DNA of 64,000 nt from the NCBI RefSeq assembly GCF_949769255.1, contig NZ_OX458329.1, forward strand, positions 2,152,030 to 2,216,029. Direction: 5' to 3'. Of this stretch, positions 35,669 through 45,013 are shown one piece after another (positions within the stretch are counted from its first letter, which is position 1; every line of letters begins with the position of its first letter). The position numbers and the translations under genes are program-made. The notes below the pieces were generated by a model. That model did no database searches. It was given only the letters and a program-made list of their open reading frames with translations, and was not told the origin of the DNA. The DNA is from Mobiluncus massiliensis (GTDB lineage Bacteria; Actinomycetota; Actinomycetes; Actinomycetales; Actinomycetaceae).

Positions 35669-35802
35669 GCAGGAGGTGCCTTTTGGTGGGATTGGTGAGT
35701 AATACCGCAGCGCATTTAAATCTCTTATCGGCTGGGTATCAGCATTTTGATTTATTCGACTTAATCGAAAGCGGTTTTCGTTGGAATATCAACGAAAGGT
35801 GT
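35669..35802. other. AT-rich spacer
   Basis: About 130 nt between the 22-bp array and the 151-bp repeats. An open stretch exists but has no ribosome site or family similarity; I call no gene. Confidence 0.5.
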
Positions 35803-36254
35803 GGAGCCGCCTGAGAGACGAGCGGCAGCGCGGAGCGTGTGTGCCGCTCGCGCGGGGTGCGGAGCCGTTAAGAAACAGTCCTGTGGACTGTTTTAGGCGG
35901 AGCTCCAGACAGAAAAAAGCGACTCGAGAATTAACTTGAGCCGCTGTGTAAACGGAGCCGCCTGAGAGAGGAGCGGCAGCGCGGAGCGTGTGTGCCGCTC
36001 GCGCGGGGTGCGGAGCCGTTAAGAAACAGTCCTGTGGACTGTTTTAGGTGGAGCTCCAGACAGAAAAAGTGACCCGAGAATTAACTTGAGCCGCTGTGTA
36101 AACGGAGCCGCCTGAGAGAGGAGCGGCAGCGCGGAGCGCGTGTGCCGCTCGCGCGGGGTGCGGAGCCGTTAAGAAACAGTCCTGTGGACTGTTTTAGGTG
36201 GAGCTCCAGACAGAAAAAAGCGACTCGAGAATTAACTTGAGCCGCTGTGTAAAC
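35803..36254 (-). repeat. Three 151-bp tandem repeats seeded by the tRNA-Thr 3' end
   Basis: Copies at 35803-35953, 35954-36103 and 36104-36254, nearly identical. Each opens with GGAGCCGCCTGAGAGA, the complement of the last 15 nt of the tRNA-Thr gene plus the next two bases. Each also carries, on the minus strand, a terminator-like hairpin (GCGGCTCAAG / CTCGAGTCGC, then T6), a second hairpin AAACAGTCC-TGT-GGACTGTTT and inverted GAGCGGCA/TGCCGCTC. The unit is thus the tRNA 3' end with its terminator, repeated. Confidence 0.92.
36223..36242 (-). terminator. Terminator of tRNA-Thr (first copy)
   Basis: On the minus strand GCGGCTCAAG, a short AT loop, CTCGAGTCGC and a T6 run begin about 15 nt after the tRNA. 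One mismatch and one G-U in ten pairs. The same element recurs in each 151-bp repeat. Confidence 0.65.
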
Positions 36255-36256
36255 GG

Positions 36257-36329
36257 AGCCGCCTGAGAGAATCGAACTCTCGACCTATTCATTACGAGTG
36301 AATCGCTCTGCCGACTGAGCTAAGGCGGC
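36257..36329 (-). tRNA. tRNA-Thr (anticodon CGT)
   Basis: 73 nt cloverleaf: acceptor GCCGCCT/AGGCGGC with discriminator T, D arm GCTC...GAGC, anticodon stem ATTCA/TGAAT with loop CTCGTAA (anticodon CGT, reading ACG), T arm GAGAG-TTCGATT-CTCTC. CCA is not encoded. Its 3' end is repeated downstream in the 151-bp units, as at integration sites. Confidence 0.95.
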
Positions 36330-36448
36330 GGTGCGCAAAATGCGCGGGTTTCATTTTAGCCTGAAACATGGGTCGTTCCAAACTGTGACAGACCGGTGAC
36401 AGGTCGGTGACAGACCCTGTTGCCTGTCCCCTCGCGATGCGGGCGTGC

Positions 36449-38017
36449 CTAATCCAACTGGCAGGTTCCGCTGTTTGCGGCTTCAATTTTGCCCGAAATC
36501 AGGTAAGTGTCGGTGATGGTTTTGACACAGCCCGGCGCATAGGAGTTATAGGCCGTATGGTTCCAGCCTTGCACAGTCAACAGCTTGGAATGATCCATCA
36601 TCTGGCGAGTGTGCTGAGCCATTTTCAGCGGAGTAGCGGGGTCTCCGGTGGTTCCAATCAGCAGGATGTCCTCTTCCAGAGGGGGATTGACCTTGCGTTT
36701 CGCCGTGGTCTTTGCCTTAACTGGCCAGTTTTCCGCTCCGAGGGAACTGTATGAGAAAAATTCCCCGACGGTGGGATAATCCGCTTCCAGCTTTGCCGCG
36801 TCCGCTTCCCATTGCGCCATATCACCGATCGGCTCGTAGTCCAGTGAGTTAATCACCACGAACGCATCGGAGGAGTTGTTGTCATACGTGCCGTCCGCGT
36901 TGCGTTCGTTGTAATAATCTGCACTGTTCAGAAGGCCGGTGCCGTCAGCCTCGTTTAGGGCTTGGTCCAGGGCTGGCAACAGTTGCTGCCACCAGGAGGC
37001 GGTGTTGTACATATTGCCAATCAGCCCGGTGAAGGCTAGAGTGACGGTCAGTTCGCGCCCCCTCTTGGCGGGCATGGGGTTGGTTTTCAGGGAGTCCAGC
37101 AGGGATTTGATTTGGGCCATCCCCGAATCAACGTCGCCGTGCAGTGGGCATTGTTTGGCGTGCTTTTGCTGGCATTGGGCCACGAATTCCCGCAGGGAGG
37201 CTTCAAACCCGCTGGCTTGCAGGGCGGAAACTTCGTTCATGTTCAAGGACGGGTCGAGCACCCCGTCCAGCACCATGCGTCCTACGCGGGAGGGAAAGAG
37301 GTCCGCGTAAATCGCACCCAGGTAAGTCCCGTAGGAAAATCCCAGGTAGTACAGTCTTTCATCGCCGAGCGCGGCCCGCATAATATCCAGATCGCGAGCC
37401 GTATATTCCGTGCTGGCGAAGCGGGTCATCTGTGGGGAATTCTTTAGACACTTTTCCCCCAGAGCTTTATAGTCGGCGACATCGGCCGCGCGTCCGGCTT
37501 CGGTAGACAGGTCGTAATAGGTCGAGTTGTCCTCATCGAGTTCCTGGTCGGTGCGGCATTCGATGGCGGGCTGGGAAGCCCCGACTCCGCGGGGGTCAAA
37601 TCCCAGCACGTCATAGTAGTTCCGCACCGTGTCGCTAAAGAAATAGGCCACGTTTTCGGGTTTCATGTTTTCCAGTCCCGAGCCGCCGGGACCGCCGGGG
37701 TTCATGATGAGCGTTCCGATACGTGTCTCACGATTGGCGGTGTTCAGCCGTTTCATCGCGATTTTGGCGTGTTCGCCCTGCGGATTGTCATAGTCGAGGG
37801 GCACTTCCAGCATGGCGCACTCGAAGTCGCCGCCGCAGTTCTTCCACTGCAGGTCTTGGGCGTAATACTCGGCGAGTTTCGGTTGGTCCACAGTTTGGGT
37901 GGGGCTGGGCGGTTTGGAAGGTTGCGCCAGGGGTTTCTGTGGGGCACAGCCTGCCAATCCCGCTAGCGCCAGTCCCACGGCGGCCACGATTCCCAGGCCT
38001 TTTGTCAGCTTGTTCAT
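36449..38017 (-). CDS. Exported alpha/beta-hydrolase peptidase (tripeptidyl aminopeptidase type)
   Basis: 522 residues from the ATG at 38017 (GGAAGG upstream). Lipoprotein signal MNKLTKGLGIVAAVGLALAG with lipobox LAGC. Alpha/beta-hydrolase with oxyanion region MNPGGPGGSG, nucleophile elbow GFSYGTYLG, and a C-terminal TAP-like domain holding the His in QGWNHTAYNSY. The family removes N-terminal di/tripeptides outside the cell; exact specificity is not shown. It follows holB by 23 nt, so tmk-holB-peptidase may be one transcript. Confidence 0.9.
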   Translation of the reverse strand: MNKLTKGLGIVAAVGLALAGLAGCAPQKPLAQPSKPPSPTQTVDQPKLAEYYAQDLQWKNCGGDFECAMLEVPLDYDNPQGEHAKIAMKRLNTANRETRIGTLIMNPGGPGGSGLENMKPENVAYFFSDTVRNYYDVLGFDPRGVGASQPAIECRTDQELDEDNSTYYDLSTEAGRAADVADYKALGEKCLKNSPQMTRFASTEYTARDLDIMRAALGDERLYYLGFSYGTYLGAIYADLFPSRVGRMVLDGVLDPSLNMNEVSALQASGFEASLREFVAQCQQKHAKQCPLHGDVDSGMAQIKSLLDSLKTNPMPAKRGRELTVTLAFTGLIGNMYNTASWWQQLLPALDQALNEADGTGLLNSADYYNERNADGTYDNNSSDAFVVINSLDYEPIGDMAQWEADAAKLEADYPTVGEFFSYSSLGAENWPVKAKTTAKRKVNPPLEEDILLIGTTGDPATPLKMAQHTRQMMDHSKLLTVQGWNHTAYNSYAPGCVKTITDTYLISGKIEAANSGTCQLD

Positions 38018-38040
38018 GTCTTCCTTCCGTTCGCCTAAGC

Positions 38041-39351
38041 TCATTTTGCCCTATTCCGGTCCACCAGTTCCACACAAAGCGCCTCGATGTCCAGGGTGGC
38101 GTTGCCGTTTCCCATCAGGCGGCGCCTAGCCCTGCGAATCGCCTCCAACCGGGCTGTGGTTTGGGCTAGGGGCTGCGGTCCGGTACCGACGCGAGCTACG
38201 TAAGCATCGACCAGCTCACCGGCGGGTCGAGACAGATTGATGCGCGGCTGGGTCGACCCCGCTTGTGCCAGCATGACATCGCGGTAAAAACCCGAAATGT
38301 CGCCCAAAACTCGGTCCCAAGTGTCAAAGCTGGCCCGCCGGGCTCGCCGGTGCGCATCGGTCTCGCTGAGCTTAGCTCCCCGCAGGGCTGACTTCACATC
38401 CCGGGGCAGTCGGGAATCGGGCGTGTCGGCTGCCAAACCGAAAGCCTCCAGGACTTTCGCGCGTTCTTCCTGGTCGTTGGCGCCGCGCAGGGCCTCGGCC
38501 TGTTTTTCTACCAGTTTCACCAGGGCGGCGGCGGTCCATATCGCTTCGGCGCTGGAGTTCATCTGAGCAATCATCCGCAGCATCCCCACCCTTTCGTCAC
38601 GTAGCTGCGGGTCATAAGCCAGGGCCCGCGCCCGTCCCACGTGCGATTCGGCAGCCGCGGCGACTTCAGCCGCTAATTCGGGACTGATGGAGGCGTCTTG
38701 ACGAACCAGCAGTTCTGCCACGGCGGCAGGGCTGGGCAGGCTGAGCTGCACCAGGCGGGTGCGGGAGCGAACGGTCGAGAGCACGTCGGCGGCACTGGGG
38801 GCGCACAGCACCCAGATGGTGCGTTCGGGCGGTTCCTCAATGGATTTCAACAGCAGGTTGGAGCTGTATTCGCTCATGCGGTCGTAGTCCTCGATGATGA
38901 TGATGTTCCACGGTCCGCGGACGGGCCGCCGGTAGGCCTGCTGGACCAGGGCTTTCACATCATCGAACTTGATTTCGACCATTTCGGTGGTCATGACGCT
39001 GACATCAGCGTGGGTGCCTTGGCGCACGTCGCGGCAGGCTGCGCAGATTCCGCAGCCGGGGTTGTCCGGGTCCTCACATTCCAAGGCGGCCGCGAAGGCT
39101 TTGGCGGCGGTGGAGCGTCCCGATCCGGGCGGGCCGACCACCAGCCAGGAATGTGTCATGGACGCGAGGTTGGTGCCTGCGTCCGTCCGCGTAGCTGGCG
39201 CGGCGTTTTCCACAGAGGTTACGGAGTCAGCAGGGCGGTCTGGGGCCGCAATCAGGTTTCGGGCGGCCACGGCTGCCTGGGAGAACTGTGAGATAGCTCG
39301 GGTTTGTCCGGCTACCTCGGCCCACACGCCGCCGCTGGGGTTTATACTCAT
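38041..39351 (-). CDS. holB: DNA polymerase III delta' subunit
   Basis: 436 residues. Clamp-loader AAA+ domain with Walker A VVGPPGSGRSTAA, the zinc module CEDPDNPGCGICAAC, DEAD-like Walker B variant IIIEDYDRM and sensor 1 LKSIEEPPERTIWVL, followed by the C-terminal collar domain. It works with DnaX and delta to load the sliding clamp. An insertion near residues 40-65 between the N-terminal helix and Walker A is longer than in E. coli. tmk lies 22 nt upstream, its standard partner. Confidence 0.94.
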   Translation of the reverse strand: MSINPSGGVWAEVAGQTRAISQFSQAAVAARNLIAAPDRPADSVTSVENAAPATRTDAGTNLASMTHSWLVVGPPGSGRSTAAKAFAAALECEDPDNPGCGICAACRDVRQGTHADVSVMTTEMVEIKFDDVKALVQQAYRRPVRGPWNIIIIEDYDRMSEYSSNLLLKSIEEPPERTIWVLCAPSAADVLSTVRSRTRLVQLSLPSPAAVAELLVRQDASISPELAAEVAAAAESHVGRARALAYDPQLRDERVGMLRMIAQMNSSAEAIWTAAALVKLVEKQAEALRGANDQEERAKVLEAFGLAADTPDSRLPRDVKSALRGAKLSETDAHRRARRASFDTWDRVLGDISGFYRDVMLAQAGSTQPRINLSRPAGELVDAYVARVGTGPQPLAQTTARLEAIRRARRRLMGNGNATLDIEALCVELVDRNRAK

Positions 39352-39373
39352 GGGTTCACCGCCACTTTCCGGC

Positions 39374-40093
39374 TCACCAGGACTTGATGACCGGCAGGAG
39401 CTGAGCCAGGCGTAGCCGCACCTGGGTGGCGATTTCCTCTACCGGGAGGCTCGCGTCAATGACCAGCCAAGTATCCTGGCCGTCACTCATCCGCAGGAAG
39501 TCCTCCCGGACGCGCTTTTGAAAGTCGAGTCCGGCGCGTTCCATCCGGTCCGGGCTGCCCAGGGACTCATCGGCAGCCTGGCGAGCCGCCGCGACCTCAG
39601 GGTCCAGGTCCAGCAGCACCGTTAGATTCGGAACCAATCCCCCCGTCGCCCACATGGACAAATCGCGGATTTCCCGGGCTCCGAGTTCCCGCCCGTGACC
39701 CTGATAGGCGATAGAGGACGCGAGGTAGCGGTCAGTAATCACGACTTTGCCGTCGTTAATAGCGGGAATGATGAGTTTGTGCACGTGTTGGGCCCGGTCA
39801 GCCGCAAACAGCAGCGCCTCGGCGCGAGCCGATACGTCCCCCGCGTCCAGCAGCAGTTGGCGCAAGGCCACCCCCAGGTCGGTCCCGCCGGGCTCACGCG
39901 TCTCGACGACTTCCCAGCCCTGTTCCCGCACCCACGAGGCAGCCCGCGCGATCTGGGTGGTCTTGCCCACTCCGTCGCAGCCCTCAAACGCCACAAACAG
40001 ACCCTGGGTGGGACGAATTTCGGCCACGCGGCCAAAATCAACGTTAGTTTGCGGGCGAAACTCGCCCATTCCGAGCGCTTCTGTAAACGACAT
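39374..40093 (-). CDS. tmk: Thymidylate kinase
   Basis: 239 residues from the ATG at 40093, which has AGGA at good spacing; a GTG at 40099 is too close to it. P-loop FEGCDGVGKTTQ, the DR(Y) motif ITDRYLASSIAYQG and the LID region with Arg-rich ending are in family order. It phosphorylates dTMP to dTDP for DNA synthesis. An N-terminal tail of about 28 residues precedes the core. It is paired with holB. Confidence 0.95.
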   Translation of the reverse strand: MSFTEALGMGEFRPQTNVDFGRVAEIRPTQGLFVAFEGCDGVGKTTQIARAASWVREQGWEVVETREPGGTDLGVALRQLLLDAGDVSARAEALLFAADRAQHVHKLIIPAINDGKVVITDRYLASSIAYQGHGRELGAREIRDLSMWATGGLVPNLTVLLDLDPEVAAARQAADESLGSPDRMERAGLDFQKRVREDFLRMSDGQDTWLVIDASLPVEEIATQVRLRLAQLLPVIKSW

Positions 40094-40173
40094 ACCCACA
40101 TCCTAACAGTCGACCCGAAAGCAAAATTTTACTCCTATTATTGAACAGCCTAAAAAGCTATTAAACTGAAATT

Positions 40174-41436
40174 GTGAAGGTTTTACTTTTGGGAAGCGGC
40201 GGGCGTGAACACGCGTTGGCCAGGGCTATTGCGAAATCAAATCTGTTGGAGAAACTGTGGATTGCCCCCGGTAATCCCGGTACCGCCGCGGTGGGCGAAA
40301 ACGTGGAATGCGTGGCTGATGACCCGGCACAGGTGCTGGAACTGGCCCAGTCTCTGCGTCCCGACCTGGTGGTCATTGGGCCGGAAGCCCCGCTGGTCAA
40401 AGGGGTTGCTGATGTCCTGCGTGAGGCGGGTTACCGAGTTTTCGGTCCCGGACGTCTGGCCGCCCGCCTGGAGGGCTCGAAAGCATTCGCGAAAACGATA
40501 ATGCGCCAGGCGCGGGTCGCCACCGCCGCCTCGGTAGCCTGCCGCACTCTGGACGAGGCGCGCGATGCCTTGCAGCGTTTCGGGACTCCTTACGTGGTGA
40601 AGCAAGATGGTTTGGCTGCCGGCAAAGGCGTGGTGGTGACGTCTGACTTTGATACCGCCGTGGCCCATGCCGCCGCCTGTATTGAGGCGATGGCGAATCC
40701 CCACGAGCCCGCCGTCGTGATTGAAGAATTTCTGGACGGGCCCGAAGCCTCGGTGTTCTGTATCTGTGATGGTCACGAGGCCATTGCTCTGCCAGCTGCC
40801 CAGGATTACAAACGAGCCTATGACCGTAACGAGGGGCCGAATACGGGCGGCATGGGTGCTTACTCGCCGCTACCGTGGGCTCCAGAGGACCTGGAGCAAC
40901 GGGTGGCCCAAGAAATCGCCCTTCCGGTGTGTAACGTGCTGGCTAACCAGGGCTGTGACTTTATCGGTTTGCTGTACGTAGGTTTGGCGTTGACTTCGCG
41001 CGGTCCGCGGGTGGTTGAGTTTAATGTTCGGTTTGGAGACCCGGAGACCCAGTCGGTGCTGGAGCGTCTGGACACGGATTTGTTGGCGCTGTTGGCAGCG
41101 GCGGCAGACGGTAACCTGGCGGCGGCTGAACAGCTCAAGGTCAGCGATGAGGCGGTGGTGAATGTGGTGTTGGCTGCCTCCGGCTATCCGCAGGCACCCG
41201 TGAAGGGCGGTGTCATCACCGGTCTAGAGGCCGCGAGTCAGGTGCCTGGGGTTCACGTTATTCATGCGGGTACGAAGGTCGACGATTCCGGTCAGGTAGT
41301 TGCCAACGGGGGGCGGGTACTGTCAGTAGTCGCGCGGGGAAGTGACTTGAATGAAGCCCGGCAGCGCGCTTATCGGGCTCTAGAGAGCATCAACCTGGAG
41401 AATTCGCACTACCGCACCGACATCGCCGAGTTTTGA
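40174..41436 (+). CDS. purD: Phosphoribosylamine-glycine ligase
   Basis: 420 residues from the GTG at 40174, starting with the family's MKVLLLGSGGREHALA. ATP-grasp enzyme of purine synthesis joining phosphoribosylamine and glycine. ATP-grasp signatures PYVVKQDGLAAGKGVVV, EEFLDGPEASVF, NEGPNTGGMGAYSP and NVRFGDPETQ are all intact. It is divergent from tmk and convergent with the flagellar genes, alone in its transcript. Confidence 0.96.
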   Translation: MKVLLLGSGGREHALARAIAKSNLLEKLWIAPGNPGTAAVGENVECVADDPAQVLELAQSLRPDLVVIGPEAPLVKGVADVLREAGYRVFGPGRLAARLEGSKAFAKTIMRQARVATAASVACRTLDEARDALQRFGTPYVVKQDGLAAGKGVVVTSDFDTAVAHAAACIEAMANPHEPAVVIEEFLDGPEASVFCICDGHEAIALPAAQDYKRAYDRNEGPNTGGMGAYSPLPWAPEDLEQRVAQEIALPVCNVLANQGCDFIGLLYVGLALTSRGPRVVEFNVRFGDPETQSVLERLDTDLLALLAAAADGNLAAAEQLKVSDEAVVNVVLAASGYPQAPVKGGVITGLEAASQVPGVHVIHAGTKVDDSGQVVANGGRVLSVVARGSDLNEARQRAYRALESINLENSHYRTDIAEF

Positions 41437-41446
41437 AACCACTGTG

Positions 41447-41470
41447 GCGCCGCGGCTCATGCCGGGGCGC
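41447..41470. terminator. Hairpin between convergent purD and fliW
   Basis: 10-bp arms (41447-41456 / 41461-41470) with one mismatch and a TCAT loop. No clear U-run. Confidence 0.5.
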
Positions 41471-41502
41471 TGAAAGGTCATCGTGGTACCGAAAACCGAA
41501 TT

Positions 41503-41955
41503 TTAGGATTCCTTGGGGTCGCCGATAGGTGCCTGCAACGGCCAGTCCTGATCCTCGAGCACGACCTGTATCGCACTCATGTTCTCTGGGTTGATAACCA
41601 GGGGTGCCAGCAGGTTTGCCGTGTGGGGGTACGAACCGGATGCCGGGTGCACAATGACCAGGATAAAGGGCTCTTCGCCGTCTTTTATCTCGACACGTTC
41701 CCTCGCGGAGGAGGGAATAATCGGGGTGTATCCGTCAAAGAATGCCACCGGGGGGACCGCGAACAGACGAACATTGGGGTCAATGATGGACTTCAGGGTC
41801 CACAAAACTCCAGTTTCGTCAACCGCGGAGAGGCTAAAATCCAGGTGGCTTTCCAGGCCCGGCATGGGCCGAACCATCCGGATTTTGAGCGTCGGAAATT
41901 CCTCGCCGTCGCCGGCTTGTTCAGTGTTTTCGGTAACTTCGTCGTTAGTGCTCAT
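41503..41955 (-). CDS. fliW: Flagellar assembly factor FliW
   Basis: 150 residues, matching FliW length. Family pattern: the early GLESHLDFSLSAVDE, LWTLKSIIDPNVRLFAVPP in the middle, and TANLLAPLVINPENMSAIQVVLED near the end. In bacteria studied, FliW binds flagellin and the RNA-binding protein CsrA, coupling filament subunit levels to translation. Its start overlaps the flgL stop by 4 nt. csrA, its usual neighbour, is not next to it here. Confidence 0.9.
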   Translation of the reverse strand: MSTNDEVTENTEQAGDGEEFPTLKIRMVRPMPGLESHLDFSLSAVDETGVLWTLKSIIDPNVRLFAVPPVAFFDGYTPIIPSSARERVEIKDGEEPFILVIVHPASGSYPHTANLLAPLVINPENMSAIQVVLEDQDWPLQAPIGDPKES

Positions 41956-42935
41956 CGTAAGTAGTCTAGCAAAGTTGGCTGCACGACACGCTGCGTTGAA
42001 CTGAGAGATGCTTGATAAGCCATCGAAGCCAGGGACATGTCAATCGTGACCTTTTGGATGTCGATGTCCTCTACGTCAGAAATCTGGCCTTTGACCTGTT
42101 GCAGGTCAAAAATGACGCTGTTTTGCGCTTCCAGAACCTGCTTGTGCCGGGCGCCGACCGCGGATTGCGCTTCCTGGAGTTTCGCGAAACGTTCGCCCAG
42201 TTCCTTTTGGATGGACTCAATCTTCTGGCGGTTCTCGCCTACCGGGCCGGTCGGGGATTCCAAAATTTTGGCAGCCTCAATCAGAAGGTTCATGACTGAC
42301 GGGTTGTTGTCCGTTTTCAGGGTGGTGCCATCCCATTCAATAGTGCCGGTGCCGAACAGTTTGTTGCCGTCTACGTTGGCTTGCACAGTCGTGTCCGCAT
42401 CGATACGGCGATCAACAGTCTTAGCGGTGATTTCGTCTTTCTCGGCGGCGAGGAAAATCGTGTCGTGCCCGTCAGAGCCAGTCTTAAACACCAGGCCCTT
42501 ATCCGAGTTACCGGCAAAAACGGTGCGACCCAGGTAGGTCGAGTTAGCCTGCGACATGATAGATTCGGCAATCTTGCGCAGTTGCGCAGCCAGAGCGCCT
42601 TGGGATTTGTCCCCCAAGGCCCCGTCAATAGAGTTAATCAGCAAGGTCCGGGCTTCCGTGTAGCGATCCGCAACGGATTGCATGGCGGCGTCCGAAGTCG
42701 CCAGCCAGGAGTTGGCATCGCTGATGTTGCGCTTGAACTGCTCGGTCGCGGCCAGTTCCTTGCGTAGGCGCATAGAGGAGACAGAGGAGGCCGGATCGTC
42801 GGAGGCGAAAGACATGCGCTTGCCCGAGGATAGCTGCTTGTTTACATCAGCCAGGCGGTTAAAGTTGCGCTGAATCGTAGCCAGCGTAGTGCCAGCCATC
42901 ATAGAGGTTGTCATGCGGGTAATCATGTCAGTCAC
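41952..42935 (-). CDS. flgL: Flagellar hook-filament junction protein FlgL
   Basis: 327 residues with flagellin-like ends: N-terminal coiled coil (ITRMTTSMMAGTTLATIQRNFNRLADVNKQLSSGKR) and C-terminal helix (QKVTIDMSLASMAYQASLSSTQRVVQPTLLDYLR). It forms the junction between FlgK and the filament and is secreted by the flagellar type III system. Overlaps flgK by 4 nt and fliW by 4 nt, so flgN-flgK-flgL-fliW reads as an operon. Confidence 0.95.
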   Translation of the reverse strand: MTDMITRMTTSMMAGTTLATIQRNFNRLADVNKQLSSGKRMSFASDDPASSVSSMRLRKELAATEQFKRNISDANSWLATSDAAMQSVADRYTEARTLLINSIDGALGDKSQGALAAQLRKIAESIMSQANSTYLGRTVFAGNSDKGLVFKTGSDGHDTIFLAAEKDEITAKTVDRRIDADTTVQANVDGNKLFGTGTIEWDGTTLKTDNNPSVMNLLIEAAKILESPTGPVGENRQKIESIQKELGERFAKLQEAQSAVGARHKQVLEAQNSVIFDLQQVKGQISDVEDIDIQKVTIDMSLASMAYQASLSSTQRVVQPTLLDYLR

Positions 42936-45013
42936 CTACCTAGGTTGATGAGGGCCTCAAGCATCGAGTTAACTGTACTCATGATGCGTGCCGCGCCCGC
43001 GTAGGCGTGCTGGCCCTGTATCAAGTTAATAACTTCTTCATTCATGTCAACAGAACTCTGCGACTTTTGCCGTTGTTCGGCGATAAGTCGCGTTTGCTCC
43101 GCTAAAGTGTGTTTGTCGTCGGCGCTCTTGGCGTGTACGCCAATGTCCACCACCGACTTGGACCATTCGTTCATAGCCGAGGTCGGCGCGTCTTGACGGT
43201 TGCCCAAAGCCAGGGAAACCGAGCCGTCATAGACCCCGTTGACGTACTGGCCGGCAGCAATCATCTGGGGGTCTTTGATGGCGACGGACAAGCGCATGGC
43301 GGCAGGCAGACTGTTGTCGGTGGCAGCGAACTTAAAGAAGTCTCCGCCGTCCTCTTTTACGTTTTCGTACACAATGGCAGAGCCAGGATTCGCAACTTCC
43401 AAATCGGATACGGCCTTTTTAACAGCCGCATCGTAGGCTTCGTCAGTCTTGAAATCGCTGCGCTGTAGCGGAGTACCGATGTCAGTCATGCGGTTCGGGT
43501 TCTTCACGAAAGTACCCGAACCGGGGGGGTTTTCAATAGTTTCGGGCTCGGACAAATCTACCTTGAAGAACTTGGTTTCTTTGGTGACCAGGGTCTTGGT
43601 GTTATTCGTCCCGCCTTCGCCGGTGTTGTTGGCGTGAATCGCGTTAATCTCGGTGGCGATATTGGTCGCCAAGTCGTTGTAGAGCTTGCCGGTTTCCGCC
43701 CAAGCCCCGCCGTTGCCGATGGTGCCGGAAATGCCGGGGAACTGGGCCGGCTTCAGGTTTTGCATCAACCCACCGATAGTCCCGTCCTCAATGGCGACCA
43801 TGTGTCCGCCGAGCGCCCAGCGCAGGCGCACCGGACCCTCATCTTTCATAAACGTGAATTCGGTAAAGCCTTGCTCGGTGCCGCCTACTTTGGCTTCCTG
43901 CAGTGTCTTGCCGTCTTTCTGGACAGCCTGCATATCGTAAAACGCCACGTACTTAGTGCCGACTTCGGGATCGCCGGAGCCCAGGGTCTTTACCACGTTG
44001 CCGGCAGAGTCCAGAATCTTGTCGCCGACTTCGTAGCGCTGCACATGCGCTTGATATTGCTGAATTTTCTGGCCGTGGTAGTCAAACGTTGTATCGGTAC
44101 CCTTACCCCCGGCCGCCAGGGCATCAACCGCGGCCTTGTACTTGTCTCGTGGAGCCGAGTCAATGCCGGCCATATCGCGGGCGCCTTCCACCTCAAAGTG
44201 GTTCACGTAATCTTTGCCGACAAGGGAGTTCCCGCCGAGCATGACTTCCACGGTGCCGTCGTCGTAGGCCTGGCCAATCATATTGGGGTGCGGTGCGTTT
44301 TCTTTCGTGTACACCGAATAGCCCTGCCGCACGGTAGCGCCGGTCAGCTCGGAAATATGCAGAATCAGCTGGTCACGTTCATCTTTCAGGTGGTTGACCG
44401 CGCCGCTAATGTTGCCGCCTGCCACGGTAGCCTTGCGGATGCGGTCATTCAGCTTTTGGACAGAATCCATCGTGGTGTTCAAGTCGGCCACCAGCGCGTC
44501 GAGCTGTTCGCGCCCGTTCTTCCACAGGTCGTTAATGTGCGTGTAGCCGGTCTTAATATTGGTGACCAAGGCTTCGGCGGCCCCCAAGGTGGTGGCGCGC
44601 GCCCCGCGGTTATCGGAGTTATTGTTGACGTCTCCCCAAGACTTAAAGAAAGTACGCATGGAATCGGAAACCGACATCCGCCCCAGTTCGTCCATCGCGG
44701 ACTCGATGCCTTTCCAAGCGATGCTGGTCTCTTTGGTGCCGGCGGCACGGCCGGTCTCTAAACGCAGTTTCGCATCCAAAAAGAAATCGTCGAGCCGACG
44801 GATACGGGTAATCTCTACGCCGCCGCCCTGGGGCACGGAACCTGCAAAGATAGACGGTTCCGAACCGATACCGAGAGCCCGCTGTTCGACACGCTGGCGG
44901 GTGTACCCAGGAGTATTCAAGTTGTTGATGTTCTGCCCGGAAACCTCGATGAGACGTTGGGCTGCGTAAAGACCGGTCAATCCGGCGTTCAGCGAAGAAA
45001 ACGTTGAACCCAT
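42932..45013 (-). CDS. flgK: Flagellar hook-associated protein FlgK
   Basis: 693 residues, longer than E. coli FlgK (547) through the variable middle. N-terminus FSSLNAGLTGLYAAQRLIEV and SGQNINNLNTPGYTRQRVE are the rod/hook-type signature; the C-terminus VDMNEEVINLIQGQHAYAGA with MSTVNSMLEALINL is the matching helix. It caps the hook before FlgL. A G7 run (43523-43529, plus strand) lies in the coding region. RBS AAAGGACA precedes the ATG. Confidence 0.95.
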   Translation of the reverse strand: MGSTFSSLNAGLTGLYAAQRLIEVSGQNINNLNTPGYTRQRVEQRALGIGSEPSIFAGSVPQGGGVEITRIRRLDDFFLDAKLRLETGRAAGTKETSIAWKGIESAMDELGRMSVSDSMRTFFKSWGDVNNNSDNRGARATTLGAAEALVTNIKTGYTHINDLWKNGREQLDALVADLNTTMDSVQKLNDRIRKATVAGGNISGAVNHLKDERDQLILHISELTGATVRQGYSVYTKENAPHPNMIGQAYDDGTVEVMLGGNSLVGKDYVNHFEVEGARDMAGIDSAPRDKYKAAVDALAAGGKGTDTTFDYHGQKIQQYQAHVQRYEVGDKILDSAGNVVKTLGSGDPEVGTKYVAFYDMQAVQKDGKTLQEAKVGGTEQGFTEFTFMKDEGPVRLRWALGGHMVAIEDGTIGGLMQNLKPAQFPGISGTIGNGGAWAETGKLYNDLATNIATEINAIHANNTGEGGTNNTKTLVTKETKFFKVDLSEPETIENPPGSGTFVKNPNRMTDIGTPLQRSDFKTDEAYDAAVKKAVSDLEVANPGSAIVYENVKEDGGDFFKFAATDNSLPAAMRLSVAIKDPQMIAAGQYVNGVYDGSVSLALGNRQDAPTSAMNEWSKSVVDIGVHAKSADDKHTLAEQTRLIAEQRQKSQSSVDMNEEVINLIQGQHAYAGAARIMSTVNSMLEALINLGR

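Noticed and set aside
35578..35814. 78-codon open frame through the 22-bp array
   Set aside because: It merely translates the repeats and has no ribosome site.
35803..36254. Insertion sequence
   Set aside because: No transposase and no terminal inverted repeats; the units are direct repeats seeded by the tRNA end.
43634..44761. Long open frame on the plus strand (375 codons)
   Set aside because: It lies wholly antisense to flgK, has no ribosome site or family motif, and is expected from codon bias in high-GC coding DNA.
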